DNA of 42,900 bases from CAYJDR01 sp964368965 (GCA_964368965.1 CAYJDR010000017.1:1-42900); one strand, 5' to 3'. Positions 7,770-17,416 are shown, counted from the stretch's first letter. The notes: generated by a model not told the origin, from the sequence alone. Numbers and translations: made by a program.

Positions 7770-9512
7770 ATTATCCAAAATACGATAAAAAATAATCGCT
7801 GGTTGCATGAGTGTAGCGGTGAAGATGAAACTAAACAACTGTTAAGTTATAAGAATATTCCTAAACCTATAGCTGAAATTATGGTAAAAAAGGGAATAAC
7901 TAATCACGATGAACTTGAAAAGTTTGTTGAACCATCTCTCTCTAACCTTAGGGACCCTTTTGACATGCTTGATATGGAAAAAGCTGTCACTCGTATTGCT
8001 AAGGCTGTTAAAAATAACGAAAAAATTTATATCTACGGCGATTACGATGTCGATGGTGTTACATCTACAGCGATGCTATACCTCTTTTTAAAAGAAGTTG
8101 GCGCTGATGCTGAGTGCTACATTCCAAACAGGCTTGAAGAAGGATATGGTCTAAATATAGAAGCTATCGAAGAAATTGCTAACAACGGTGCAGACCTTAT
8201 CATCACTGTTGACTGTGGCATTAGTGCAAATGTTGAAGTGGCTAGGGCGAAGGAACTAGGGCTTGATTTAATCATAACTGATCACCACCGCCAAGCAGAA
8301 GAATTGCCAGACGCATACGCTATTGTAAACCCTCAACGTGAGGAATGTACATATGGGTTTAAATCGCTAGCTGGCGTTGGCGTTGCATTTAAGCTGATCA
8401 TTGCACTTAGGTATACGTTGAAAAACCAAGGCTTTTTCACACAGCAACCACCTAACTTGCGTAAATATCTTGATATTGTTACGCTAGGCACTGTTGCAGA
8501 TGTTATGCCGTTGATTGATGAAAATAGAGTCATGGTTAAAAACGGCCTACAAATCATGTCTACTGATAATGTCCGTGTAGGCATATCAGAGCTTAAACAA
8601 TCGGCTGCAATCATGAGCAACTCGATACGCTCATCTGACGTTAGCTTCAAACTTGCACCTAGGATTAATGCAATGGGTAGGTTAGGTAGCTCTATAAAAA
8701 GTTTGAATTTGTTACTCACTGATGATAGGCAGAAAGCAAGGAGACTTGCGGAAGAACTTGATAGCGAAAATAATTTACGCCGTGAAATAGAAGCAGATAT
8801 ATTGCAAGAAACTTTCGATACTATTGAAGCAAAAGGGCTTGCGAATAATAAATGTATAGTTGTAATGGGCGAAGATTGGCACCCTGGTGTTATCGGGATT
8901 GTTGCATCTAGGGTTGTTGATAGATATTTTCGCCCGACGATTATTTTATCTACAGATGGCGAGGTCGCAAAAGGTTCTGCAAGGAGTATCCCTGCGTTCC
9001 ATTTATACAACGGTTTAGATAGTATATCGGAGCTGTTGTTATCGTTTGGTGGCCATAAGCATGCAGCTGGTGTAAAACTTGCACATGAGAATGTTGAAGA
9101 ATTATCAAGAAGGCTGAACGAAGTCGCAAACGAATACCTCAGCGACGAAGATATGATACCTATACTAAATATTGATGCGATAATAACGCCTGAGGACATT
9201 AATGATAACATGATGTCTTGGCTACAAAAGCTTGAGCCTTATGGCGCAGGCAATAAAGAGCCGTTATTTTGCATGCAGGGCGTAACAAAGTTCCAACAAC
9301 CTAGCTTGATAGGTAAAGAGCGTAACCACCTCAAGTGTTATTTAGAGAAAGATGGTAAAGTGTTTGACACAATAGGGTTCAATATGGGTGCATATTATGA
9401 CATGCTACTTAATAATGAACTTGTTGATGTCGTATTTACATTGAAACATAATAGAAGGGATCGCCATATCCAGCTAGAGCTTAAAGGGCTACGCAAGGCG
9501 GATACTTTATGA
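7770..9512 (+). CDS. recJ: Single-stranded-DNA-specific exonuclease RecJ
   Basis: A RecJ/DHH exonuclease that degrades single-stranded DNA 5' to 3' during repair and recombination. The DHH-type motifs are clear: GDYDVDG, VDCGIS, ITDHHRQ and, in the DHHA1 region, SFGGHKHAAG. The start is unclear. The first standard in-frame start is TTG at 7803, with no ribosome site. The frame stays open back to a stop at 7761-7763, and upstream codons encode an RW pair like that near the N-terminus of other RecJ proteins. ATT at 7770 lies 5 bases after an AGG and is taken here as the possible start. The gene ends in a 4-base overlap with rel. Confidence 0.9.
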   Translation: MIQNTIKNNRWLHECSGEDETKQLLSYKNIPKPIAEIMVKKGITNHDELEKFVEPSLSNLRDPFDMLDMEKAVTRIAKAVKNNEKIYIYGDYDVDGVTSTAMLYLFLKEVGADAECYIPNRLEEGYGLNIEAIEEIANNGADLIITVDCGISANVEVARAKELGLDLIITDHHRQAEELPDAYAIVNPQREECTYGFKSLAGVGVAFKLIIALRYTLKNQGFFTQQPPNLRKYLDIVTLGTVADVMPLIDENRVMVKNGLQIMSTDNVRVGISELKQSAAIMSNSIRSSDVSFKLAPRINAMGRLGSSIKSLNLLLTDDRQKARRLAEELDSENNLRREIEADILQETFDTIEAKGLANNKCIVVMGEDWHPGVIGIVASRVVDRYFRPTIILSTDGEVAKGSARSIPAFHLYNGLDSISELLLSFGGHKHAAGVKLAHENVEELSRRLNEVANEYLSDEDMIPILNIDAIITPEDINDNMMSWLQKLEPYGAGNKEPLFCMQGVTKFQQPSLIGKERNHLKCYLEKDGKVFDTIGFNMGAYYDMLLNNELVDVVFTLKHNRRDRHIQLELKGLRKADTL

Positions 9513-11665
9513 GCATGCACCAAGTTATAAGGTTGATGGATATCCAAGATAAAGTTCTTGAATGTAATCCATCTGCAAACATTGATAAATTACACCTAGG
9601 CTATGTCTACGCTGCACAACAGCATAGAGGCCAGTTGCGTAAAAGTGGTGAGGCGTACTTGTCACACCCGTTAAATGTTGCTTATATACTTGCAGAAATG
9701 AAGATGGATGTCGACTCAATCATAGCAGGGCTTCTTCATGATACTATCGAAGATACAGGCGCTACATTTGAACAAATCGAAGAAATGTTCGGCTATGATG
9801 TAGCGTTCCTTGTTGAAGCTGTATCAAAGATTAGCAAAATCCCGTTTCAGTCAAAGGAAGAAAAACAAGCAGAGTCGTTCCGTAAAATGCTCATCTCGAT
9901 GAGTGACGATGTGCGTGTGATCATCATTAAATTAGCAGATAGACTGCATAATATGCGCACTATCGAATCACTTAGGGAAGATAAACAGCGCCGCATAGCA
10001 CAAGAAACTATGGATATCTATGCACCACTTGCCGATAGGCTTGGTATAGCATGGTTGAAGTGGGAGCTTGAGGATTTATCGTTCCGTATCGTAAACCCTG
10101 AGATGTATTATGTAATACACCAAAAAGTAAAGCTAAAGCGCACCGAGCGTGAACAATATTTAAACAACGTCAAAACAGTCGTTGAAGCCAGCATGAAGAA
10201 AAGCAACATCAAGGGCGAAATCAACGGTAGGCCTAAGCACTTTTATAGCATTTATTCAAAAATGGTGAAGAAAGATACATCATTTGAAGATATATATGAC
10301 CTACTAGCATTGCGCGTGCTTGTGGAAGATAAAGCCGATTGCTACTCGACACTTGGCGTAATCCACTCACTATGGACGCCTATCCCACACCGCATTAAAG
10401 ACTATATCGCAAACCCAAAGGCGAACTTATACCAATCTATACACACGACAGTTATGTCATCAAACGGTATGATGGTGGAGTTCCAGATAAGAACATTTGA
10501 AATGCATAAAATCGCCGAAGAAGGTGTCGCGGCTCACTGGGCTTATAAAGAGGGCAAGGTGTTTAACCCTAAAGAAGATAGCCGTTTCGTGTGGCTACGT
10601 AGGGTGCTTGAAGAAGATATGGCACAAGCCCCAACGGACTTCGTGAACTCGCTAAAAGAAGACGTTTTCCAAAAGCAAATTTATGTTTTCACACCTCGTG
10701 GACATGTTACAGAGCTTCCAGAGGGCTCGACCCCAATCGACTTTGCATACTCTATCCACTCAGAAGTTGGCGATAGATGCGTTGGCGCAAAAGTTAACGG
10801 GCGTATAGTTCCACTTAAAGCATCACTAGTCAGTGGCGATAAAGTTGAGATATTAACATCGCAAACTCAAGAGCCTAGAAAAGACTGGCTAAATTTTGTG
10901 AAAACAAATAGAGCAAAGTCAAAAATCAATGCCTTTTTACGTAAAAAAGAGTCTGATAAAGCTATCCAAACAGGCAGAGAGCTACTGCTAAAAGAGTTTA
11001 AAGCGTATGATGTCCATATGGATACATACATTTGCGATGAGAAAGCTTTAAAGAAAGTGCTTGATAAATTATCGCTACGTACGCTAGACGATTTATTAAT
11101 GAGTGTTGGCTTTGGGCATGTTTCACCGCGTAAAGTTTTCAATAGCTTCGATACTGATGTAAGGGTAGAAAATAATGCAACGAGCGAAGCCTCAAAGCCA
11201 TTAAAACCACGCAAAGCAGTTGACCCATTTATGATAGATGGTATAGATAGCGTGATGATGAAGATTGCAGGTTGCTGTAACCCACTACCTGGTGATGATG
11301 TGAAAGGCTATATCAGTACTGGTAAGGGTATTATCGTCCATAAAGCAGATTGCGAAAATATCACAAAATATATCGACTCTGAAAACGAAGATAGAATTTT
11401 AGATGTCACATGGTCTGGCACTGTCAATTATGAAGCACCTGTCAGGTACTCAACAACTGTGCATGATAAGCCAAGCGTGTTTGTAGATTTATCTACTATC
11501 GTTAAAGATATGGGCTTAAACTTTTATGAAATGAACATGAAGTCAAGTAGCGAAGGCACATCTCAATTCGACTTCACCGTGCTAGTGAAATCTAAGGAGC
11601 AAGCACGCGACCTTGAAGCAAAAGTTTTAAACACTAAAGGGGTTATTGAAGTAAAACGTGTCTAG
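9509..11665 (+). CDS. relA: Bifunctional (p)ppGpp synthetase/hydrolase Rel/SpoT
   Basis: A 718-residue stringent-response enzyme that makes and breaks down (p)ppGpp. The N-terminal HD hydrolase domain retains HDTIEDTGAT (HDxxED), so hydrolysis should be active. The synthetase domain follows from about residue 240 (GRPKHFYSIYSKM, VEFQIRT). A TGS domain (VFTPRGHVTELPEGSTPIDF), a CC-containing region (IAGCCNPLPGDD) and a C-terminal ACT domain complete the standard long form. With both active sites intact it is probably the main Rel enzyme rather than a RelA-type synthetase. It overlaps recJ by ATGA. In-frame ATGs at 9515 and 9536 are also possible starts. Confidence 0.95.
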   Translation: MSMHQVIRLMDIQDKVLECNPSANIDKLHLGYVYAAQQHRGQLRKSGEAYLSHPLNVAYILAEMKMDVDSIIAGLLHDTIEDTGATFEQIEEMFGYDVAFLVEAVSKISKIPFQSKEEKQAESFRKMLISMSDDVRVIIIKLADRLHNMRTIESLREDKQRRIAQETMDIYAPLADRLGIAWLKWELEDLSFRIVNPEMYYVIHQKVKLKRTEREQYLNNVKTVVEASMKKSNIKGEINGRPKHFYSIYSKMVKKDTSFEDIYDLLALRVLVEDKADCYSTLGVIHSLWTPIPHRIKDYIANPKANLYQSIHTTVMSSNGMMVEFQIRTFEMHKIAEEGVAAHWAYKEGKVFNPKEDSRFVWLRRVLEEDMAQAPTDFVNSLKEDVFQKQIYVFTPRGHVTELPEGSTPIDFAYSIHSEVGDRCVGAKVNGRIVPLKASLVSGDKVEILTSQTQEPRKDWLNFVKTNRAKSKINAFLRKKESDKAIQTGRELLLKEFKAYDVHMDTYICDEKALKKVLDKLSLRTLDDLLMSVGFGHVSPRKVFNSFDTDVRVENNATSEASKPLKPRKAVDPFMIDGIDSVMMKIAGCCNPLPGDDVKGYISTGKGIIVHKADCENITKYIDSENEDRILDVTWSGTVNYEAPVRYSTTVHDKPSVFVDLSTIVKDMGLNFYEMNMKSSSEGTSQFDFTVLVKSKEQARDLEAKVLNTKGVIEVKRV

Positions 11666-11694
11666 TTCGTGCCGTTATCAACAATTATCTATTT

Positions 11695-11710
11695 TGGCAA
11701 GGTTTTTGCT
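11695..11710 (+). promoter_or_regulatory. Sigma-54 promoter before the pse operon
   Basis: TGGCAAG-GTTT-TTGCT matches the sigma-54 consensus at all positions except one (A in place of the pyrimidine after GGCA), and the GG-N10-GC spacing is exact. It lies about 40 bases before pseB. Late flagellar genes are sigma-54-dependent in many flagellates, which fits the glycosylation operon behind it. Confidence 0.75.
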
Positions 11711-11749
11711 AGTCTAACTATTGAATAAAAAAATAGGGGTTATATGCAC

Positions 11750-12739
11750 ATGTTTAATGATAAATCTATCCTGATCACAGGTGGCACTGGAACTTTTGGC
11801 AAAGCATTCGTTCGCCACATTGCAAAAAACTATACACCTAGAAGAATAATCATTTTATCAAGAGATGAGTTTAAGCAATATCAGATGGAGCGATGCTTCA
11901 AAGATGTGCCAAACTTACGCTTTTTTATAGGCGATGTGAGAGATAAAGAGCGCCTTATGCGAGCATGCCATGATGTCGACTATGTAGTGCATGCTGCTGC
12001 GTCTAAACAAGTTGTAGCAGCAGAATATAACCCTTTTGAAGCCGTTAAAACAAACATATTAGGTGCGCAAAATGTTATCGAAGCATGTATTGATAACGGT
12101 GTGAAAAAAGTTGTCGCACTATCAACAGATAAAGCAGCAAACCCTTTAAACTTATATGGTGCTACAAAGCTAGCGTCTGATAAACTATTTGTCGCAGGAA
12201 ACGCATATGCAGGTGGCAGAAGCACTCGTTTTAGTGTTGTTCGTTATGGTAATGTTCTTGGCTCAAGGGGCTCAGTGTTGCCGCTATTCATTGAACAGCG
12301 AGATAAAGGCGAAGTAACTATCACACACCCTGACATGACAAGGTTTTGGATAACTATTGATAAAGCTATAGAGCTAGTTATAAAAGCTTTTGATACTATG
12401 CAAGGTGGCGAAATATATGTGCCGAAGATACCTTCATGCACAATGCAAGAGTTTGCTGAGGCGATAGCTCCAGATGCTAAAGTGAACGTTGTAGGCATCA
12501 GACCTGGTGAGAAAATGCATGAAGTGATGATCCCATCAGATGACTCAAGGCACTCACTAGAATATAGCGACCATTACAGGATTATTCCAGAGTTCATTCC
12601 ATGGAAAAATGACGGCACTGGGAAAAATTTGCCAGAATATTTTGAATATTCAAGCAATAACAATATTGAAAAACTTGAAGCAAGCGAGCTGCGCACTTTA
12701 GCAGAAGTTGTAGAGAAGAAACTCAAAAACGAAAAATAA
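11750..12739 (+). CDS. pseB: UDP-GlcNAc 4,6-dehydratase (inverting) PseB
   Basis: An extended short-chain dehydrogenase that carries out the first step of pseudaminic acid synthesis: UDP-GlcNAc to UDP-4-keto-6-deoxy-L-AltNAc. The Rossmann motif is TGGTGTFGKAF. The catalytic region reads STDKAANPLNLYGATK, which holds the Asp-Lys and Tyr-x3-Lys residues of the family. I start at 11750 (MFNDKSILITGG), which gives 9-base spacing from AGGGGT and matches the typical PseB N-terminus; the ATG at 11744 is too close to the ribosome site. It is the first gene of pseB-pseC-pseH-maf, behind a sigma-54 promoter. Confidence 0.93.
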   Translation: MFNDKSILITGGTGTFGKAFVRHIAKNYTPRRIIILSRDEFKQYQMERCFKDVPNLRFFIGDVRDKERLMRACHDVDYVVHAAASKQVVAAEYNPFEAVKTNILGAQNVIEACIDNGVKKVVALSTDKAANPLNLYGATKLASDKLFVAGNAYAGGRSTRFSVVRYGNVLGSRGSVLPLFIEQRDKGEVTITHPDMTRFWITIDKAIELVIKAFDTMQGGEIYVPKIPSCTMQEFAEAIAPDAKVNVVGIRPGEKMHEVMIPSDDSRHSLEYSDHYRIIPEFIPWKNDGTGKNLPEYFEYSSNNNIEKLEASELRTLAEVVEKKLKNEK

Positions 12740-12754
12740 GGCTGGTGTCGCGAT

Positions 12755-13894
12755 ATGAAATTATCTTACGGAAAGCAGTGGATATCTAAAGCTGATATCA
12801 AAGCTGTTAAAAAAGTTCTAAAGTCTGATGCGCTTACACAAGGTGCAAATATAGACCTTTTCGAACAAACACTCGCGGCTTATGCTGGTGCTAAGTATGC
12901 TGTTGTTGTGTCATCAGGTACAGCTGCGCTACATTTAGCATATATGGCAATAGGGCTTAAAAAAGGTGATGAGCTTATCACATCGCCAATCACATTTGCA
13001 GCGACTTCAAACGCGGCACTATATTGTGGCGCTAAGCCAGTGTTTGCAGATATCGTGCTTGAAACAGGACTTATAGATACCAACGAAATAGCAAAGAAGA
13101 TTACAGCAAAAACTAAAGCGATAGTACCAGTCCATTATGCTGGTAGCGTTGTAGATATGCAGAAAATCTCTGAGCTTGCAAAAGAACATAACCTATACGT
13201 AATCGAAGATGCTTGCCATGCACTAGGTTCGTTTAGGGAAGAATACTCGACAGGTGCGTTAGACTTCTCAGACATGGCAATCTTTAGCTTCCACCCAGTT
13301 AAACATATCACTACTGGCGAAGGTGGCGCAATATTAACTAACGATGAAGAAATATATAACAAACTAAAACAATTAAGAAGCCACGGCATAGTGCGTGATA
13401 ATTTTGAGAGTGAGCCAACAAGCCCATGCTACCATGAAATGCAATTGCTAGGCTATAACTACCGTATGACTGATATCCAAGCAGCCTTAGGGTTAAGTCA
13501 GCTAGAAAGCATTGAAGCATTTGTGCTAAGGCGCAGGGATATAGCTAACTATTATGATGCGATATTTAAGAGGATAGATGGCATAACTCCACTAGAAGTT
13601 GCAGAGAATGTTTATAGCTCATACCATTTATATCCAGTACTATTTGACGATAAAGCAACACGTGATAGCATCTACCATAAACTAGCAGATATGGGCATAA
13701 CTTGCCAAATTCACTACATGCCAGTGTATATGCACCCATATTATAGACGTAATGGCTATAGCAAAACAAAATGTAAAAACGCTGAAAAGTTTTATGAGCG
13801 AGTGCTATCGTTGCCAATGTATCCACGCATGAAAGATAAAGAAGCAAAGTATGTTGTAAAATGCTTGAAAGCAGCAATGGACAATGAAATATAA
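12755..13894 (+). CDS. pseC: UDP-4-amino-4,6-dideoxy-L-AltNAc transaminase PseC
   Basis: A 379-residue DegT/DnrJ/EryC1-type PLP aminotransferase that aminates the PseB product. The PLP-lysine region is FSFHPVKHITTGEGG, and the substrate/PLP loop is SSGTAALHLAY near residue 50. Its position directly after pseB, and its 11-base overlap with the pseH-like gene, support PseC over other sugar aminotransferases. The remaining pathway enzymes (PseG, PseI, PseF) are not in this window. Confidence 0.92.
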   Translation: MKLSYGKQWISKADIKAVKKVLKSDALTQGANIDLFEQTLAAYAGAKYAVVVSSGTAALHLAYMAIGLKKGDELITSPITFAATSNAALYCGAKPVFADIVLETGLIDTNEIAKKITAKTKAIVPVHYAGSVVDMQKISELAKEHNLYVIEDACHALGSFREEYSTGALDFSDMAIFSFHPVKHITTGEGGAILTNDEEIYNKLKQLRSHGIVRDNFESEPTSPCYHEMQLLGYNYRMTDIQAALGLSQLESIEAFVLRRRDIANYYDAIFKRIDGITPLEVAENVYSSYHLYPVLFDDKATRDSIYHKLADMGITCQIHYMPVYMHPYYRRNGYSKTKCKNAEKFYERVLSLPMYPRMKDKEAKYVVKCLKAAMDNEI

Positions 13895-14351
13895 ACTTAA
13901 AAATTTTATAGGCTGCACACCTGAGGAACATTCGCTTATATTGTCGTGGCGAAACTCAGAAAGCGTAAGGCTAAACTCTCACACAGATAGTATTATCTCA
14001 GCGGCACAACATAATAATTTTGTTGGCGCTTTAAAGCACACGAATGAGAAAAAATATTTTCTAGTCGCAACTAATGAATTATATATCGGCGTGATTAACT
14101 TTGTTGATATCACAGAAGATAGCGCATATGTGGGATATTATAAAGGGCAAGGCGTTGCAACAAAAGGGGTGGGCAAAGAGCTACTTCAAATTGCTAGTGA
14201 GTATGCAAAGGATATGCTACATATTAAACATTTATATGCAGAGGTAATTGGCGAGAATGTTGCCTCACATAAGAGCATGGAACGGGCTGATTTTAAGCTT
14301 GTAAGTTGTGAAAACAACATCAGTTTATACATAAAGAATTTAGAAATATAG
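13884..14351 (+). CDS. pseH: PseH-like N-acetyltransferase
   Basis: A 155-residue GNAT protein likely to acetylate the 4-amino group of the PseC product. The opening MKYKLKNF and the segments WRNSESVR, KYFLVATNELYIGVINFVDI and KGVGKELLQIA resemble Campylobacter PseH in order and spacing. GVG in the last segment is the acetyl-CoA pyrophosphate loop region. It overlaps pseC by 11 bases and ends 9 bases before the Maf-like gene, so translation is probably coupled. A RimJ/RimL-type acetyltransferase of other function is possible, but the neighbours argue against it. Confidence 0.88.
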   Translation: MKYKLKNFIGCTPEEHSLILSWRNSESVRLNSHTDSIISAAQHNNFVGALKHTNEKKYFLVATNELYIGVINFVDITEDSAYVGYYKGQGVATKGVGKELLQIASEYAKDMLHIKHLYAEVIGENVASHKSMERADFKLVSCENNISLYIKNLEI

Positions 14352-14360
14352 AGGTTGATT

Positions 14361-16250
14361 ATGTTTTTTGAAAAGAACTTAGCGAGTTTAAAGAAGCGCT
14401 ACCCAGAACTTGCAGAGCGTATTGAGAACACTCCTATCACGGGCAGGTATAAATTGTTGAAGTCGCAAAGTGGCAGAGCAACTTTGATAGATACGAAAAC
14501 TAATCGTAACTTTTATAACTCATTAGACCCATTAATGTTGGCGGAGCAAGATATAAACAGCAGGAATATCAACTTAGGTAGTGCCGCAATATTCCTAGGG
14601 TTTGGCTTAGGCTACCAGATGATAAAGTATTTAACAAAATACAATAGTGCAACTATTTTAGTGATTGAAGAAGACCTTGAACTTTTAAAAGTAGCGATGT
14701 CTGCTAACGCATTGACTGATTTATTTAACTATCCAAATTTCAACTTGATTGCGGGTGTGCCACTTCAAAAAATGTACCCTCAAATGTATGAGTTTCTTAG
14801 AGTCGGCAAAATGCTTGTGATGTTGAAATCAATCAACATTATTGAGAATGCTACTGCACTACAAAATAGCAAAGAATATTATTTAGGTGTTATAAGGGTG
14901 CTAAGAGATGGCATACGTGGCGTGTTGGAGCTATACGGTAATGACCCGCACGACTCACTCATCGGCATAAAATATATTCTGCAAAACTTATCAACAATTA
15001 TTGAAAGCCCTGGCATTGAAGACTTGAAAGACGCGTTCAAAGGTAAACCAGGGGTTGTTGTTGCAACAGGTCCATCATTAAATAAAAACGTCCACTTGTT
15101 AGAGGGTATATGCGATAAAGCAGTTATCGTGGGTGCAGATGCTTCTGCAAAGGTATTAAAGAGTAAAGGATTAAAGCCTGCGCACATGGTGACATCGCTA
15201 GAGCGTGTTATGGCGACATCTAAACTATTTGAAGGACTCACGGAAGAAGATGTGAAGGACTCATACCTTGCAGCTTGCCCTGTTGTTGTGCCAGAAACGT
15301 ATGCAAATTTTCCTGGCGAAAAAGTTATAGTGTATAGAGATTTTGCTACGTTCACATGGTTGGATATCCCGAAAGGCCAGTTAGAGATTGGGCCATCAGC
15401 AGGTAATATGGCATTCAAAGTGCTTGAGTATTTAGGTTGTGACCCAATTATCTTGATAGGGCAAGACTTGGCTTACGCTGAGGATATGCGCTCGCACGCA
15501 GCTGGCACTCACTACGGCGAAACATCTGATACTGCTAGGTATGCTGGCAGTTATGTGCAGTTGCCAGGCAACTATTCAGAAACTGTTATGTCAACACCTG
15601 TATGGCGTTCGTTTATGAAGTTTTATGAGAAAGACGTTTCTACATTTCAAGGCACCGTAATCAACGCAACTGAAGGTGGCGCTAAGATTATAGGTACAGA
15701 GTTAATGACATTCCAAGAAGCTATTGATAAGTACATTAATGACGATGTGAACGCGGCAGATGTTATTAAGAATAAATTGAAAGATGTTCCGAAAGCTAAA
15801 AAGAAAAAACAGTTTAAGGAAACTGAGAAGAAACTAAAACATGCGATAGAATACTCTAAAGAGCTTATTGAAAGGCTCGATAAAGGTATCGCACATTGTG
15901 TAGAGTATGAGCAAATCATGGGCAAAGCAGGTGGCAACCCTACAGCTGAAGATGAGGCGCTATTGTTGAAAGAGGTTGAAGGCGCAGAGAGTGTGTTAAG
16001 CAATGTGTCTGACAAAAACTTTTTCCTAATTCTTATGCATTATGTGCAATCATACTTCATAAATGCTATGCTAAAAGTTAATGAAGTTAAGTTTAAAATG
16101 CCTCACTCGAGGGATCGTACTAGCATATTGATAGTGCAGTACAAAGGTTTAATGACTGTATTGAAGCAACTGGTAGAAAAAATATTGGAAGAGTTCCATT
16201 CGTCATATGACAAACTTGAAAAGTATATTGAAGAACACGATGTGAAATAA
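14361..16250 (+). CDS. Maf-like DUF115 protein, probable flagellin glycosyltransferase
   Basis: A 629-residue protein of the motility accessory factor (Maf)/DUF115 family, which transfers nonulosonic acids to flagellin in several flagellates. The DUF115 core includes GKPGVVVATGPSLNKN (about residues 228-243), AVIVGADASAKVL, LEIGPSAGNMA and IILIGQDLAY, with SHAAGTHYG further on. The C-terminal part is lysine- and glutamate-rich and mostly helical. The ATG at 14361 is 6 bases after GAGG; a TTG at 14355 is in frame but badly placed. Ending the pseB-pseC-pseH operon, it probably uses the CMP-activated sugar made by this pathway. The acceptor flagellin gene is not in the window. Confidence 0.88.
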   Translation: MFFEKNLASLKKRYPELAERIENTPITGRYKLLKSQSGRATLIDTKTNRNFYNSLDPLMLAEQDINSRNINLGSAAIFLGFGLGYQMIKYLTKYNSATILVIEEDLELLKVAMSANALTDLFNYPNFNLIAGVPLQKMYPQMYEFLRVGKMLVMLKSINIIENATALQNSKEYYLGVIRVLRDGIRGVLELYGNDPHDSLIGIKYILQNLSTIIESPGIEDLKDAFKGKPGVVVATGPSLNKNVHLLEGICDKAVIVGADASAKVLKSKGLKPAHMVTSLERVMATSKLFEGLTEEDVKDSYLAACPVVVPETYANFPGEKVIVYRDFATFTWLDIPKGQLEIGPSAGNMAFKVLEYLGCDPIILIGQDLAYAEDMRSHAAGTHYGETSDTARYAGSYVQLPGNYSETVMSTPVWRSFMKFYEKDVSTFQGTVINATEGGAKIIGTELMTFQEAIDKYINDDVNAADVIKNKLKDVPKAKKKKQFKETEKKLKHAIEYSKELIERLDKGIAHCVEYEQIMGKAGGNPTAEDEALLLKEVEGAESVLSNVSDKNFFLILMHYVQSYFINAMLKVNEVKFKMPHSRDRTSILIVQYKGLMTVLKQLVEKILEEFHSSYDKLEKYIEEHDVK

Positions 16251-16254
16251 ATTA

Positions 16255-16276
16255 AAGCCCCTTGAAAGAGGGGCTT
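16255..16276. terminator. Bidirectional terminator between maf-like and porin genes
   Basis: A stem AAGCCCCTT / AGGGGCTT region closes on a GAAA-type loop and is flanked by AT-rich tracts on both sides (TTATTTATT on plus, TTTAATTTA on minus). It lies between two convergent genes. Confidence 0.85.
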
Positions 16277-16291
16277 ATTTATTGGAGTGTA

Positions 16292-17335
16292 TTAAAAACC
16301 AAAGTCAATTAAAAAGCTAGCAATTACAGTTTCTTGGCTAGTGTTACCATCAGAGTATGAAACCTCAGGTACTACGGCAAAGTACTTATTTAGTTTTATG
16401 TGTGTTTGGACATACGTAGAAAAGCTTGAAGTTGCACCTTTACCATCTGTTGTAGATTCAGAGAATCCAACACCAACACGAGGTGTAATACTATCTGTAA
16501 CAGCATAGCCAACGCTGAAAACACCACCATAAGATAGCGCATCTTTAACATCTAGCTCATTGTTTTGTAGTGTTAATGTTGGTGCTGAAGCAGGTGAGTA
16601 TAATTGCCCCATCAAGTATTGGTTTACACCAACCCAGCCACCAGCTTCCAACTTTATATCGCCCAAGCTAGAATTACCATAAAAGCCAGCTGAGTATGCG
16701 TTAACTAGTTGGCGTTCTTTTTTGCTGTTAGCTGTGTAATCGAATAAGTAGGCACCGTAAGATGCGAATACTTTACCATTCATCATGTCGTTATTTAATA
16801 GGTAGGCAACTTCCAAGCGAGGTATGTTTAGTGTTAGTGCAGTATTGTTGCTTTTTGCATAAGCGTGGTTGCTGTCAAATGATATAACAGCATTATCTCC
16901 AAAGTTGCTTGTCGTGATAAGTTGGAACATGATGTCATTATATTTGACAGACAACATCGGGCGGTTTAACTCAGCCACTTCGCCGACGCTGTTTGAAGTA
17001 GATTGGTGTGCATCAAACCATGTTAAAACATATTGTTGTCCAACGCTGATTTTGATATCATCGCTATATTGATAGCTTGCGAATAGCTTTTTGATATATT
17101 TTTGTGTCGGGCCAATGATAAATGTAGCTGAAAATTTGTCATAAGAGGCAACTATCCCAACTCCGCTGTGTTCATCAAGCATAAGTGTATCAAGAGCTGC
17201 GTTACCTTCAGCATTTTTGTATTCATTAAATACTTTGCCCCAGCCCATAACATGGATGTTAAGCTTTTCTGCATAAGCAGATGTTGTCATTACTGACGTC
17301 AATAAAACAGTTAAAAATAAAATACGTAAGTTCAT
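16292..17335 (-). CDS. Outer-membrane beta-barrel protein (porin-like)
   Basis: A 347-residue exported protein with a Sec signal peptide (about residues 1-22, ending TTSAYA-EK). Alternating aromatic and polar residues run through most of the chain, and it ends in FLIDFGF. A C-terminal phenylalanine after a beta-strand is the usual signal for outer-membrane barrel assembly. I do not recognise a specific porin family. It is divergent from nikA with a shared 162-base control region, so it may help nickel or a nickel complex through the outer membrane; that is inference. The start is supported by AGGAGG. Confidence 0.75.
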   Translation of the reverse strand: MNLRILFLTVLLTSVMTTSAYAEKLNIHVMGWGKVFNEYKNAEGNAALDTLMLDEHSGVGIVASYDKFSATFIIGPTQKYIKKLFASYQYSDDIKISVGQQYVLTWFDAHQSTSNSVGEVAELNRPMLSVKYNDIMFQLITTSNFGDNAVISFDSNHAYAKSNNTALTLNIPRLEVAYLLNNDMMNGKVFASYGAYLFDYTANSKKERQLVNAYSAGFYGNSSLGDIKLEAGGWVGVNQYLMGQLYSPASAPTLTLQNNELDVKDALSYGGVFSVGYAVTDSITPRVGVGFSESTTDGKGATSSFSTYVQTHIKLNKYFAVVPEVSYSDGNTSQETVIASFLIDFGF

Positions 17336-17351
17336 TATTCCCTCCTAGAAA

Positions 17352-17369
17352 TATAATAATATTATTATA
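17352..17369. promoter_or_regulatory. 18-base perfect palindrome in the porin-nikA control region
   Basis: TATAATAAT/ATTATTATA is a perfect palindrome covering the -10 box and probable start point of the porin promoter. AT-rich palindromes of this kind resemble Fur-family operators. A Fur-like or other metal-dependent repressor binding here is inference. Part of the palindrome is inherent to the TATAAT box. Confidence 0.5.
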
Positions 17370-17392
17370 CTCTAACACATAGATGGAGTCAA
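17364..17392 (-). promoter_or_regulatory. Sigma-70 promoter of the porin-like gene
   Basis: On the minus strand, TTGACT (17387-17392) and TATAAT (17364-17369) are separated by exactly 17 bases. The start point would fall near 17357, giving a short leader before the porin start at 17335. Confidence 0.8.
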
Positions 17393-17416
17393 GTATGAAG
17401 ATGTTGAAATATCACG

